NCBI GenBank assembly: GCA_012522875.1
Contig: JAAYJP010000221.1
Coordinates: 1-6,263 of the forward strand
DNA: 6,263 nucleotides
Reading direction: 5' to 3'
Source of the DNA: Clostridiales bacterium
GTDB lineage: Bacteria > Bacillota > Clostridia > Christensenellales > Aristaeellaceae
Each line of letters begins with the position of its first letter. Within the stretch, counting starts at the first letter, position 1. Below, piece by piece: positions 1 to 6,230 of this stretch. The notes beneath the pieces are model-generated. The model was given only the letters and a program-made list of their open reading frames with translations, had not been told where the DNA came from and did not search any database. Made by a program: the position numbers and the translations under genes.

Positions 1-4
1 CCTG

Positions 5-1645
5 TTATGGCACAGGCGTGTTGCCCCGGTAATACACTGCTTTCTTCGGCTGATAAGTATCTCTGGAAATAAATTTCCGCTCAACAACTTGTCCATTATA
101 CAGCTTCTCCAGGTATGTCTCCACAACATAGCCTTCCTGGGCCTTGGATTTCAACTTCTCTTCATCCCTGTATGTCACGATAAGGCCGGTCATATCCACC
201 ACATATTTCTTGTCCGTTGGAGGTGCCAGAACTTGTACCGTTTCTGAGTTTAAACGATAGCTGACGCCTTCTCCCAAACTCTGGCCATAGATTCTAATCT
301 CGGTCACCAAACGTTTGGAGCTGTTGGACGCTGGACGAACCCGAGCGGCGATGTATATGTTCTCCGGGGTAGTATTCTTAAAGGAAAAATCAATCTCCCG
401 TCCGCTGGAAAGATAAACTGTAGCGTCCTGCCCCAGATCTGAATAGGAAACTTTGTCAGAATGAATGGAACGCTTGGCGATGGTAAGCCCAGCTGTCAGC
501 GTTGCTTGGTAAAGGGTGGTGCTGGACTGGCAAACGCCGCCACCAACCCCAGTTACCAGATCGCCATATACCTGCTCCAGTGCCTCATAAAAACCTGCTT
601 GCAGAGTTCTGGGCCCTACGACCTTGTTGAAACTGAAGCTCTCACCAGGCTTCAAAATCATCCCATTCATTCGGGAAAGTGAAATGCGGATGTTGTTGTT
701 ACGGTTCTCGGTTGACGAGGTACTGATGGGTGTGCTGATGCTGGAACGAAGGGCAACCTTTTCCTTGAGCTGCGCCACTGTCACGGTTGGGGGAATCGCC
801 TCGCCAGCCAGTTCGTAATCCCCAGACTGTCCGGCTGCAGCCCAGGCCATGATTTGCTCCCGGACTGAGGGGATATCAAAGCGGGCACCCTGCTGCTCCT
901 GCTGGAATATAAAGGGTTCCCGGTCATTGTCAGGCTGGAAGTGCAATATCGCAGCATCCACTGGGTCCTTGTTAATGAAGGGTGCAATCTGTGAAAGCAT
1001 TGTTTCCAACTGCTGGTCACTCAATTCGCTCTGGGCCACTTGCCCATAATAGGGGGATATTTGAAGCTTATCTATAGCGGCTTTTCTGGTATGTACATCG
1101 CCGGTGTGGGTCAACTGCCATGCTTGATTCAGCAAGGCATATAGTTGATTTTCTTCAATTGTCATGCCCAATGTGCTATAAGTGAGCGTCGCGAAAGTAT
1201 GGCCGCGGTAATTTAGATTCAGCGACCAGCTGTTTAGTTTGCCAAGCATATCCTCCCTAAGTGCCTCCAGGGCTTCCTGAGGCTTAAGGCCTGCAATGCC
1301 GATACCGTTGATGTAAATGCCGGGAGCATAGACTTCCTCATACGGGGCGATGAGCCTTGCCACCTGGCGATCCCGAAGAGCCTGAACCCCAAAAACGCTC
1401 AGCCCAATCACAATCAGGGCAAGCAGAAACACTACTGGCCACTTGTGCCGTTTCGCCCTGGCTTTTTCATTCGGCTTCTCAGGCTCCGTTGGGGGATGCT
1501 GCCGTCCATGCGGCTGGCGCTGTGGCTGAAAGGGATATTGCTGCGGGGACATATTGTTCGCGTACTGATAAGGCATTCCACTCCAGCCTGACATTCCCAA
1601 AGGCTTGGGAGAAATACTCTGCTGATTATTGGAACGCCGTTTCAT
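5..1645 (-). CDS. VanW-domain membrane-anchored cell-envelope protein (YoaR-like)
   Basis: The 546-residue product is a predicted single-pass membrane protein with its bulk outside the cell. Residues 1-66 form a cytoplasmic tail rich in Gln, Pro, Met and Tyr, followed by basic KARAKRHK. Residues 69-88 are a hydrophobic anchor without a cleavage site. About 105-295 resemble the putative peptidoglycan-binding repeats that precede VanW domains. Residues 312-452 are the VanW domain, seen from NGMILKPGESFSFN, the GGGVCQSSTTLY motif with Cys372, and RSIHSDKVSYSDLGQDATV. The last 45 residues (GYVVETYLEKLYNGQVVERK) look like a G5-type module. The biochemical activity of VanW domains is not established, so this is an envelope protein of unknown function and not evidence of vancomycin resistance. 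The ATG is preceded by GGGTGA at a 7-base spacing. It starts 30 nt after ftsH on the same strand, so it is probably cotranscribed. The TAA lies 5 bases from the window edge. Confidence 0.9.
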   Translation of the reverse strand: MKRRSNNQQSISPKPLGMSGWSGMPYQYANNMSPQQYPFQPQRQPHGRQHPPTEPEKPNEKARAKRHKWPVVFLLALIVIGLSVFGVQALRDRQVARLIAPYEEVYAPGIYINGIGIAGLKPQEALEALREDMLGKLNSWSLNLNYRGHTFATLTYSTLGMTIEENQLYALLNQAWQLTHTGDVHTRKAAIDKLQISPYYGQVAQSELSDQQLETMLSQIAPFINKDPVDAAILHFQPDNDREPFIFQQEQQGARFDIPSVREQIMAWAAAGQSGDYELAGEAIPPTVTVAQLKEKVALRSSISTPISTSSTENRNNNIRISLSRMNGMILKPGESFSFNKVVGPRTLQAGFYEALEQVYGDLVTGVGGGVCQSSTTLYQATLTAGLTIAKRSIHSDKVSYSDLGQDATVYLSSGREIDFSFKNTTPENIYIAARVRPASNSSKRLVTEIRIYGQSLGEGVSYRLNSETVQVLAPPTDKKYVVDMTGLIVTYRDEEKLKSKAQEGYVVETYLEKLYNGQVVERKFISRDTYQPKKAVYYRGNTPVP

Positions 1646-1652
1646 AGCTTAT

Positions 1653-1658
1653 TCACCC
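1653..1658 (-). promoter_or_regulatory. Ribosome binding site of the VanW-domain gene
   Basis: GGGTGA on the minus strand lies 7 bases before the ATG at 1645. GGTGA pairs with the extended anti-Shine-Dalgarno sequence, but the site lacks the GGAGG core, so initiation may be moderate. It lies in the 30-nt gap after the ftsH stop, and no promoter or terminator is evident in that gap. Confidence 0.5.
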
Positions 1659-1675
1659 AAATCAATTGACATTCC

Positions 1676-3562
1676 TCATGCCTGTGCGGGGATCAACTCC
1701 GGCACCTTGGCATCCATAAACGCCAAGAACTCCTCCCTGGTTACGGTTTCCCGCTCAATCAACAAGTTGGCAAGTCCATGAAGTTTGTCGATGTGGTCTT
1801 TCAGGGTCTTAAGCGCTACCTGATAAGACTTCTCAAGCAGAGAAGCCACCTCATGGTCAATCTTGCGGGCATAGTCTTCGCTGTATTCCCTGGACTGCCC
1901 AAATTCCATGCCCACGAAGACCTCCTGATCGTTCCCCAGATAGACTGTGCCCAGAGCATCGCTCATACCAAGTTTGGTCACCATCGTGCGAATCACTTCT
2001 GTGGCCTTCTTAAGGTCAGACTGGGCGCCGGTGTAAACATCATTTTCTATAATTTTGATTGCTGCGTGGCCTCCCAGCATCATGGACACCATCTGCAGCA
2101 TCTTGGTGCGGCTTTGCATATCAAACTCCTTGTCAGGCAACGACAAGGTAAAGCCACCCGCCCCGCCCCGGGGAACAATGGTGACGGTGTGCACTTCATC
2201 ACACTCCGGCAGGTAATGCCCTACCACCGCGTGGCCAGCCTCATGGTAGGCTACAATGCGCTTGTCCTCTTCCAAAACTTTGTGGCTCTTCTTCTCCGGT
2301 CCCATCTGAACCCGTTCCACGGCCTCAACCAGATGGGATTGGCTGATTTCCCTTTTTTTGTATCTTGCTGCCACAATGGCCGCTTCGTTCATCACATTTT
2401 CCAAATCAGCACCCGTGGCAAAGGGTGTCCTTTTGGCAATATTTTCCAAATTCACATCCGTACCAAGCGGCTTTCCTCTGGAATGAACTTTTAGAATGGC
2501 TACCCGGCCATTCAAATCCGGGTAATTCACTGTCACTTGGCGGTCAAAACGACCCGGACGAAGCAACGCTGGGTCAAGAATGTCACGCCGATTGGTGGCA
2601 GCCATCACAATAACGCCTTCATTGGTGGCAAAACCATCCATCTCAACCAATAGTTGGTTGAGTGTTTGCTCACGCTCATCGTGTCCACCACCCAAACCGG
2701 CGCCACGATGGCGGCCCACAGCGTCAATTTCATCGATAAAAACAATACTGGGCGAAGAGCGTTTTGCCTGGTCAAACAGGTCACGCACACGGCTGGCGCC
2801 AACGCCGACAAACATTTCTACAAAATCGGATCCGCTGATGGAGAAAAAAGGCACTTTAGCCTCCCCAGCAACGGCTTTAGCCAGCAGAGTCTTCCCAGTA
2901 CCCGGGGGTCCTACAAGTAAGACGCCTTTTGGGATCCGCGCGCCAAGGTCCAGGTACTCTTTTGGGTTCTTCAAGAAATCAACGATTTCCTTCAATTCGT
3001 CTTTTTCCTCATCAGCACCGGCCACATCGGCAAAGGTTATCTTGTTTTTTGTCGGATCAACCATGCTTGCCTGGCTTTTACCAAAGTTCAGTACCTTGCC
3101 GCTGCCCCCAGTCTGCTGGCGCATGATGTAGAACCAGAACAGCATCACAAGGCCCATAGGCAAAAGATAAGGCAGCATCTCAAGGTACCAAGGCGTTACC
3201 ACCGGAGGAAGATAGTCTATGGCAAAACCCAGGTTATTGATGCTCACCTGATCTACTGGAATACTATTCACTGTGGCGTGCATCGTGCGGACAGTGTCAA
3301 TAAAATCAGAACCGATGGTGGTTTCAAAATCATAACGCGCCGGATAGTCACTTACAGCCACCAGGCTAACCTTGTTGCGCCCAATTAGTTGATTGCCGCG
3401 GATGGACACGCGGTCCACTTCCCCATTTTCAATCATACCAAGCAGCTCAGGATAGGTGATGCGGTTGGTGGGGACCCGGATGCTATCTGAAATAACAAAA
3501 GCCAGCAGCAAAAATGCTGCTATCATGATGACATAGCCCATCGCGCCACGTGATTTGCGCAA
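1676..3562 (-). CDS. ftsH: ATP-dependent zinc metalloprotease FtsH
   Basis: FtsH is the membrane-bound AAA+ protease that pulls out and degrades misfolded membrane proteins and short-lived regulators. From the chosen start (628 residues), membrane segments lie near 8-26 and 127-147 around an outward-facing domain of about 100 residues. The AAA+ module has Walker A GPPGTGKT (218-225), pore motif MFVGVG (about 250-255), Walker B VFIDEID (274-280), and a second region of homology ending in RPGRFDR. The protease domain has HEAGH (440-444), with Glu441 catalytic and both histidines binding zinc, and Asp516 in TGAQSDL as probable third ligand. Length is typical. The reading frame stays open up to a TTG at 3631, but that has no ribosome binding site. 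AAAGGAGG at 3573-3580 points to TTG at 3562 (spacing 10) or 3568 (spacing 4). I prefer 3562, which gives the normal short N-terminus (LRKSRGAMGYVIMIAAFLL). The gene follows hpt, as in many Firmicutes. An unusual GGHAAIKII replaces the usual GGRAAEEI. Confidence 0.97.
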   Translation of the reverse strand: MRKSRGAMGYVIMIAAFLLLAFVISDSIRVPTNRITYPELLGMIENGEVDRVSIRGNQLIGRNKVSLVAVSDYPARYDFETTIGSDFIDTVRTMHATVNSIPVDQVSINNLGFAIDYLPPVVTPWYLEMLPYLLPMGLVMLFWFYIMRQQTGGSGKVLNFGKSQASMVDPTKNKITFADVAGADEEKDELKEIVDFLKNPKEYLDLGARIPKGVLLVGPPGTGKTLLAKAVAGEAKVPFFSISGSDFVEMFVGVGASRVRDLFDQAKRSSPSIVFIDEIDAVGRHRGAGLGGGHDEREQTLNQLLVEMDGFATNEGVIVMAATNRRDILDPALLRPGRFDRQVTVNYPDLNGRVAILKVHSRGKPLGTDVNLENIAKRTPFATGADLENVMNEAAIVAARYKKREISQSHLVEAVERVQMGPEKKSHKVLEEDKRIVAYHEAGHAVVGHYLPECDEVHTVTIVPRGGAGGFTLSLPDKEFDMQSRTKMLQMVSMMLGGHAAIKIIENDVYTGAQSDLKKATEVIRTMVTKLGMSDALGTVYLGNDQEVFVGMEFGQSREYSEDYARKIDHEVASLLEKSYQVALKTLKDHIDKLHGLANLLIERETVTREEFLAFMDAKVPELIPAQA

Positions 3563-3572
3563 AATCAATAAT

Positions 3573-3580
3573 CCTCCTTT
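3573..3580 (-). promoter_or_regulatory. ftsH ribosome binding site that decides a TTG start
   Basis: AAAGGAGG on the minus strand is a near-perfect Shine-Dalgarno sequence in the hpt-ftsH gap. The codons after it read TTA TTG ATT TTG CGC, so no ATG is available at normal spacing. The next in-frame ATG (GGC-TAT-following, residue 8 of the chosen protein) is too far away. This supports a TTG start at 3562, or less likely 3568, and rules out the longer open frame that reaches 3631. Confidence 0.8.
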
Positions 3581-3596
3581 AAGGGATTCATTAATA

Positions 3597-3626
3597 AGTA
3601 TACCACGCTGGGCGAATATTAGGCAA
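3597..3626 (-). promoter_or_regulatory. Possible sigma-A promoter for ftsH
   Basis: On the minus strand TTGCCT (3626-3621) and TATACT (3602-3597) are separated by 18 bases, and a TG one base before the -10 (3605-3604) makes it an extended -10 element. Transcription would start near 3590, about 28 bases before the TTG start codon, with the strong ribosome binding site inside the leader. ftsH has its own promoter in Bacillus subtilis, so a second promoter inside the tilS-hpt-ftsH unit is plausible. The -35 is weak, and this is a prediction from motif and spacing only. Confidence 0.45.
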
Positions 3627-3639
3627 CGCAAATGCGGGT

Positions 3640-4215
3640 TTACAACCCCGGCACATCGGATTCTTCCTGATAAAAGCGCGGATGCAGCACACCTACATAC
3701 GGCAGGTTACGATAGTGTTCCTTGTAATCCAGGCCATAACCTACAACGAATTCATTGGGAATCTGAAAGCATACATAATCCACCTCCAGTTCCACCCTGC
3801 GGCGCTGCGGCTTATCCAGGAGTGTCACCAAACGCACAGACCTTGCGCCACGTTCCCATAAAACTTTTTTAATATAAGAGAGTGTCAGCCCGCTGTCCAC
3901 AATGTCCTCCACCACCAAAACGTCCTTGCCCAATACATCATGGTCAAGATCCTTCAAAATCCGCACCACCCCGGAGGTTTTGGTGCTGTTGCCATAACTT
4001 GATATAGCCATAAAATCGGTCATCAAGGGCAATGCCACTTGGCGAAGAAGGTCGGTGAAGAACATGACCGCACCCTTTAGTATGCAGATAAAAACAGGGC
4101 TTCTTCCGGCGTAATCCCGGGTGATCCTCTGCCCCATATTCACAACAGCCTCTTTGATCTCTTGCTGGCTGATCAGTACTTTATCCAGATCCTCATGCCT
4201 TTCAATTGCGCCCAT
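3640..4215 (-). CDS. hpt: Hypoxanthine(-guanine) phosphoribosyltransferase
   Basis: This cytoplasmic purine-salvage enzyme joins hypoxanthine, and usually guanine, to PRPP to give IMP or GMP. The 191-residue protein has the family's usual length and layout. The PRPP-binding motif VLVVEDIVDSGLTL is at 99-112, with the acidic pair E103-D104 and Asp107 as probable general base. FICILKGAVMFFTDL (42-56) carries the Leu-Lys-Gly turn that binds pyrophosphate. SSYGNSTKTSG (72-82) is the flexible loop that closes over the active site. The base-binding region DKPQRRR...VDYVCFQIPNEFVVGYGLDY (135-164) is typical of bacterial HPRTs. The ATG lies 3 nt after the tilS stop, and its ribosome binding site is inside the tilS 3' end, so the two are probably translationally coupled. 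In some Firmicutes Hpt also interacts with TilS and FtsH, but nothing in this sequence tests that. The gene symbol varies (hpt or hprT). Confidence 0.96.
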   Translation of the reverse strand: MGAIERHEDLDKVLISQQEIKEAVVNMGQRITRDYAGRSPVFICILKGAVMFFTDLLRQVALPLMTDFMAISSYGNSTKTSGVVRILKDLDHDVLGKDVLVVEDIVDSGLTLSYIKKVLWERGARSVRLVTLLDKPQRRRVELEVDYVCFQIPNEFVVGYGLDYKEHYRNLPYVGVLHPRFYQEESDVPGL

Positions 4216-4218
4216 GCC

Positions 4219-5556
4219 TTATTGCTCCCCCATTCCATTACTTAAATCACCTGGCAAGGCCCCTCTAAAAAAATAACAGATCCTGTTTCGGGTTTCTCCA
4301 GTGATAGCTGCAGTTTGTGCCATCCCGAGGCCAATCACCCATAACACCGTGTTCTCGCGCGCCAACAAAGGCCACCAGCGCCTGAAAGGCTTGTCCACTT
4401 TTCGGTCGCTTAGATACTTGGTAAGGCTTTGGGAGCCATCCATCCCGAGCGGGATAATCCTGTCCCCCGGCATTGCATACCGAAGCACCGACCCAGCAAG
4501 TTTGTCCTCATCAAAGGCCTGTAATCTTTTTCCATCTCCCATTCCTCTCATATTCAAAGCAATGTCAATCTGTCCCAAAGATGGTTCAGGAATTCCTTCG
4601 TAGGACGCTGGAAGAATGTGCAAACGCGCCTCTGTTACCAGAGCATAAGCACCGGCGGGGAGGTTCATTGTACTGGTCTTTCCTGTATTTGGCAATGCAC
4701 AAATAGCGTCTGTTTGAGTCCTGTCCAAAGCGACAGAGTATACAGCACAGAGGCGGCGCACCAAACGGCGCCTGAACGCCAATGGCTCACGCATAAAGGG
4801 TGACCGCTTCAGGAAAACCATTGGAGGACATAGACTGGCGTGATGGGATAGCCAACGATCTTCAAAAACAGTCCAGGCTGCCTCCTCATCTCCCAGCAGC
4901 TTGGCGGTTGAAGCCATGCGTTTTATGGAACCTGGCGACAACTCATCCAGCGCAGGAGTGATACGCTGGCGGATGGCATTGCGAAGGAAGCGGGTATCCT
5001 GATTTGACATGTCCTCTATCCACCGCTGTCCGCGCTGTCTAAGCAGCGCCACCAAATGTTCTTTGGGTGTATGAATAAGCGGCCGCCAGACGTGGCCTGT
5101 AAGCTCCCTCATTGCCGAAAGACCGGTAGTGCCCGTGCCATGCATCAGGCGCATCAGCATGGTCTCAGCTTGATCATTGGCATGGTGCGCCAGAGCCAGC
5201 ACATCCGTATGGGTAAGCGACATGGCATGTTGGAACGCCTCATAACGCACCTGTCTGGCCTGGGCTTCAAGGTTTCCGCCGGCAGGTACTTTTGCATCCA
5301 TTACCTTAAGCGGTACGGCCAGCTTATTCATAAGAGATGCCAGCCATTCAGCTTCCGCATCCGATTCATCGCGCAGATGGTGATTGACATGAACACAATC
5401 CAAACTAAACCCCTGCTCTTTTCCTATCTCCAGCAGGATAAAAAGTAGCGCCAGAGAATCCGCCCCTCCTGACAGCCCCAGCAACACCCTATCAGGAGCC
5501 CCAATGGCTCTGTAGGATTCCATGACGGTGTCAAAAAGGGCAATGTCGATTCTCAT
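4219..5556 (-). CDS. tilS: tRNA(Ile)-lysidine synthetase
   Basis: TilS uses ATP and lysine to convert C34 of the CAU-anticodon isoleucine tRNA to lysidine, so that the tRNA reads AUA and is charged with Ile; it is normally essential. The 445-residue protein has the N-type ATP pyrophosphatase fold with PP-loop SGGADS at 29-34. VHVNHHLRDESDAEA (55-69) and ALAHHANDQAETMLMRLMHGTGTTGL (121-146) match conserved stretches of the catalytic domain. EDMSNQDTRFLRNAIR (181-196) is the conserved tRNA-handling segment. The C-terminal TilS domain is recognisable from YAMPGDRIIPLGMDGSQSLTKYLSDRKVD (360-388) and the WVIGLGMA stretch. The ATG at 5556 is the first possible start after an upstream in-frame TAA. 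It has no Shine-Dalgarno sequence, and the likely promoter sits directly against it. Met12 is an alternative start but also lacks a ribosome binding site. This is the first gene of the leftward cluster. Confidence 0.96.
   Translation of the reverse strand: MRIDIALFDTVMESYRAIGAPDRVLLGLSGGADSLALLFILLEIGKEQGFSLDCVHVNHHLRDESDAEAEWLASLMNKLAVPLKVMDAKVPAGGNLEAQARQVRYEAFQHAMSLTHTDVLALAHHANDQAETMLMRLMHGTGTTGLSAMRELTGHVWRPLIHTPKEHLVALLRQRGQRWIEDMSNQDTRFLRNAIRQRITPALDELSPGSIKRMASTAKLLGDEEAAWTVFEDRWLSHHASLCPPMVFLKRSPFMREPLAFRRRLVRRLCAVYSVALDRTQTDAICALPNTGKTSTMNLPAGAYALVTEARLHILPASYEGIPEPSLGQIDIALNMRGMGDGKRLQAFDEDKLAGSVLRYAMPGDRIIPLGMDGSQSLTKYLSDRKVDKPFRRWWPLLARENTVLWVIGLGMAQTAAITGETRNRICYFFRGALPGDLSNGMGEQ
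4225..4231 (-). promoter_or_regulatory. hpt ribosome binding site inside the tilS 3' end
   Basis: GGGGGAG on the minus strand lies 9 bases before the hpt ATG and encodes part of the last TilS residues (Gly-Glu). Ribosomes finishing tilS would clear and terminate directly over the hpt start region, the usual layout for translational coupling. Confidence 0.65.
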
Positions 5557-5562
5557 GCAGCC

Positions 5563-5591
5563 ATTGTAGAAGTTTTAGGGCTGGTTATCAA
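5563..5591 (-). promoter_or_regulatory. tilS sigma-A promoter, abutting the start codon
   Basis: On the minus strand TTGATA (5591-5586) and TACAAT (5568-5563) are separated by exactly 17 bases, each matching the consensus at five of six positions. Only 6 bases lie between the -10 and the tilS ATG, so transcription would be expected to begin at or within about a base of that A. A T-rich stretch just upstream could act as an UP element. This would be the main promoter for tilS-hpt-ftsH and the VanW-domain gene. It is a motif-based prediction. Confidence 0.6.
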
Positions 5592-5636
5592 CAAAAAAAG
5601 ACAGACGAAACTGCAAAAATAAAAAATCGCCGGATC

Positions 5637-5653
5637 ATTGACTATCTTTGACC
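5637..5653 (+). promoter_or_regulatory. Putative CtsR heat-shock operator
   Basis: The plus strand reads ATTGACT-ATC-TTTGACC, a direct repeat of two heptamers with a 3-base spacer. On the other strand it reads GGTCAAA-GAT-AGTCAAT. The known CtsR consensus is RGTCAAANANRGTCAAA, so only the last base differs. The site covers the hsp20 -35 hexamer (5638-5643) and part of the spacer, the right place for a repressor to block RNA polymerase. CtsR controls clp genes and some small heat-shock genes in Firmicutes, which fits the adjacent hsp20. The ctsR gene itself is not in this window. Confidence 0.75.
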
Positions 5654-5667
5654 TATTGTGGTATAAT
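5638..5667 (+). promoter_or_regulatory. hsp20 sigma-A promoter with extended -10
   Basis: TTGACT (5638-5643) and a perfect TATAAT (5662-5667) are separated by 18 bases, and TG at 5659-5660 completes an extended -10 element. Transcription would begin around 5671-5675, leaving a leader of about 45 bases. The strength of the promoter fits a gene held off by a repressor and released on heat shock. Confidence 0.8.
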
Positions 5668-5703
5668 CTCATTGTCAGTAAGAACTGATTCATGACGATT
5701 ATG

Positions 5704-5710
5704 AAGGAGG
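5704..5710 (+). promoter_or_regulatory. hsp20 ribosome binding site
   Basis: AAGGAGG followed by a 7-base spacer to the ATG at 5718 is an optimal Firmicute Shine-Dalgarno arrangement. It fixes the start at 5718 and argues against the second in-frame Met (residue 4). Confidence 0.85.
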
Positions 5711-5717
5711 CTTTAAG

Positions 5718-6179
5718 ATGTTTACGATGATTCCTTATCGCAGATACTTGTCAAATCCAAGAAGGGTTTTTGACTCGATGCTGTCTGACTCCTTTTTCCG
5801 GCCATTAATGAACGATGGAATGTTTGCCAACGGTTTCCGCGTTGATATCCGGGAGAAGGACGACGCCTACTACATGGAGGCGGAGTTGCCCGGACTTCAG
5901 GAAGACCAGATCAGCCTGACTGTGGATGATAACATGCTCACCATCAGTACCGATATCGAGTCTGAGGACAAGCAGGAAGATGGCAATCGCTACTATTGCG
6001 AGCGCCGGACGGGACATGTGGAGCGAAGCTTCAACCTTGACGGTATTGATGTGGGAAATATCAGCGCGAACTATAAGAACGGTATCCTCTACCTTACGCT
6101 GCCCAAGGACAAACCAGTGGAGAAGACCGTGCGCAAAATCGCCATTAAGGGTGAAGAACCAAAACTTGAGGACAGATAG
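5718..6179 (+). CDS. Small heat-shock protein, Hsp20/alpha-crystallin family
   Basis: This is an ATP-independent cytoplasmic holdase that forms oligomers and keeps unfolded proteins soluble until ATP-driven chaperones act. The 153 residues are a normal length. The N-terminal arm (1-38, beginning MFTMIPYRRY) is Met/Phe/Arg-rich, as in clostridial Hsp18-type proteins. The alpha-crystallin domain runs from about 39 to 131, with ELPGL at 56-60, the ERRTGHVERSFNL strand pair at 95-107 and the signature YKNGILYLTLPK at 119-130. The short C-terminal tail carries Ile-Ala-Ile at 141-143, the IxI motif that docks into neighbouring subunits. A strong promoter with a CtsR-like operator precedes the gene and an intrinsic terminator follows it, so it appears to be a single-gene, heat-inducible transcript. 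It is transcribed away from tilS. Names vary (hsp18, hsp20, ibpA-like), so no symbol is given. Confidence 0.95.
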   Translation: MFTMIPYRRYLSNPRRVFDSMLSDSFFRPLMNDGMFANGFRVDIREKDDAYYMEAELPGLQEDQISLTVDDNMLTISTDIESEDKQEDGNRYYCERRTGHVERSFNLDGIDVGNISANYKNGILYLTLPKDKPVEKTVRKIAIKGEEPKLEDR

Positions 6180-6203
6180 TTCAAAATTATACCTGCTGGA
6201 CAC

Positions 6204-6230
6204 AGGGGCTTTCAAATGAAGGCCCCTTTT
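6204..6230 (+). terminator. Rho-independent terminator of hsp20
   Basis: GGGGCTTTC (6205-6213) pairs with GAAGGCCCC (6218-6226) around an AAAT loop, giving nine pairs with a single G-U wobble. An A-T pair extends the base of the stem. TTTT follows at once (6227-6230). It lies 25 bases after the hsp20 stop. The minus strand has no T-run after the hairpin, so it should act only rightward. Confidence 0.88.

Larger units (their letters stand above)
5557..5717. other. Divergent tilS/hsp20 intergenic control region
   Basis: This 161 bp non-coding stretch holds back-to-back promoters whose -35 elements lie 46 bp apart. Between them are two A-rich tracts on the plus strand (5591-5599 and 5614-5626), which could bend the DNA or serve as UP elements. 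A repeated operator overlaps the hsp20 side. The only open frames here are very short and lack a ribosome binding site. Confidence 0.8.

Noticed and set aside
5..1645. Vancomycin-resistance gene by virtue of the VanW domain
   Set aside because: VanW domains are widespread in Firmicute envelope proteins, and no vanHAX-type ligase or dehydrogenase, or VanRS regulator, is present in the window.
2353..2359. Run of seven A on the ftsH coding strand as a possible slippage site
   Set aside because: It encodes Lys-Lys in a normal conserved context (RYKKREI), the frame is intact on both sides, and the phase does not fit a -1 slippery heptamer.
1778..2494. Open frame of 238 codons on the plus strand, antisense to ftsH
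   Set aside because: It lies wholly within the well-supported ftsH, and its product is a Cys/His/Phe-rich sequence with no recognisable domain, typical of a shadow frame.
2542..2786. Isolated GGTCAAA heptamers inside ftsH as CtsR half-sites
   Set aside because: Each is single, without a partner heptamer at 3 bases, and lies within coding sequence (GGTCAAAA near 2543, GGTCAAAC near 2770).
5558..5583. CAGCC ... GGCTG inverted repeat around the tilS -10
   Set aside because: The arms are only 5 bp with a 16-base gap and do not extend in either direction, so it is not distinguishable from chance.
5692..5730. Thirteen-codon open frame in the hsp20 leader overlapping its start
   Set aside because: There is no ribosome binding site before its ATG, and AAGGAGG is correctly spaced for hsp20 instead. 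Chance is the simpler explanation.
5805..6215. Open frame of 136 codons on the minus strand, antisense to hsp20
   Set aside because: It overlaps the Hsp20 gene and the terminator, and the product matches no family I recognise.
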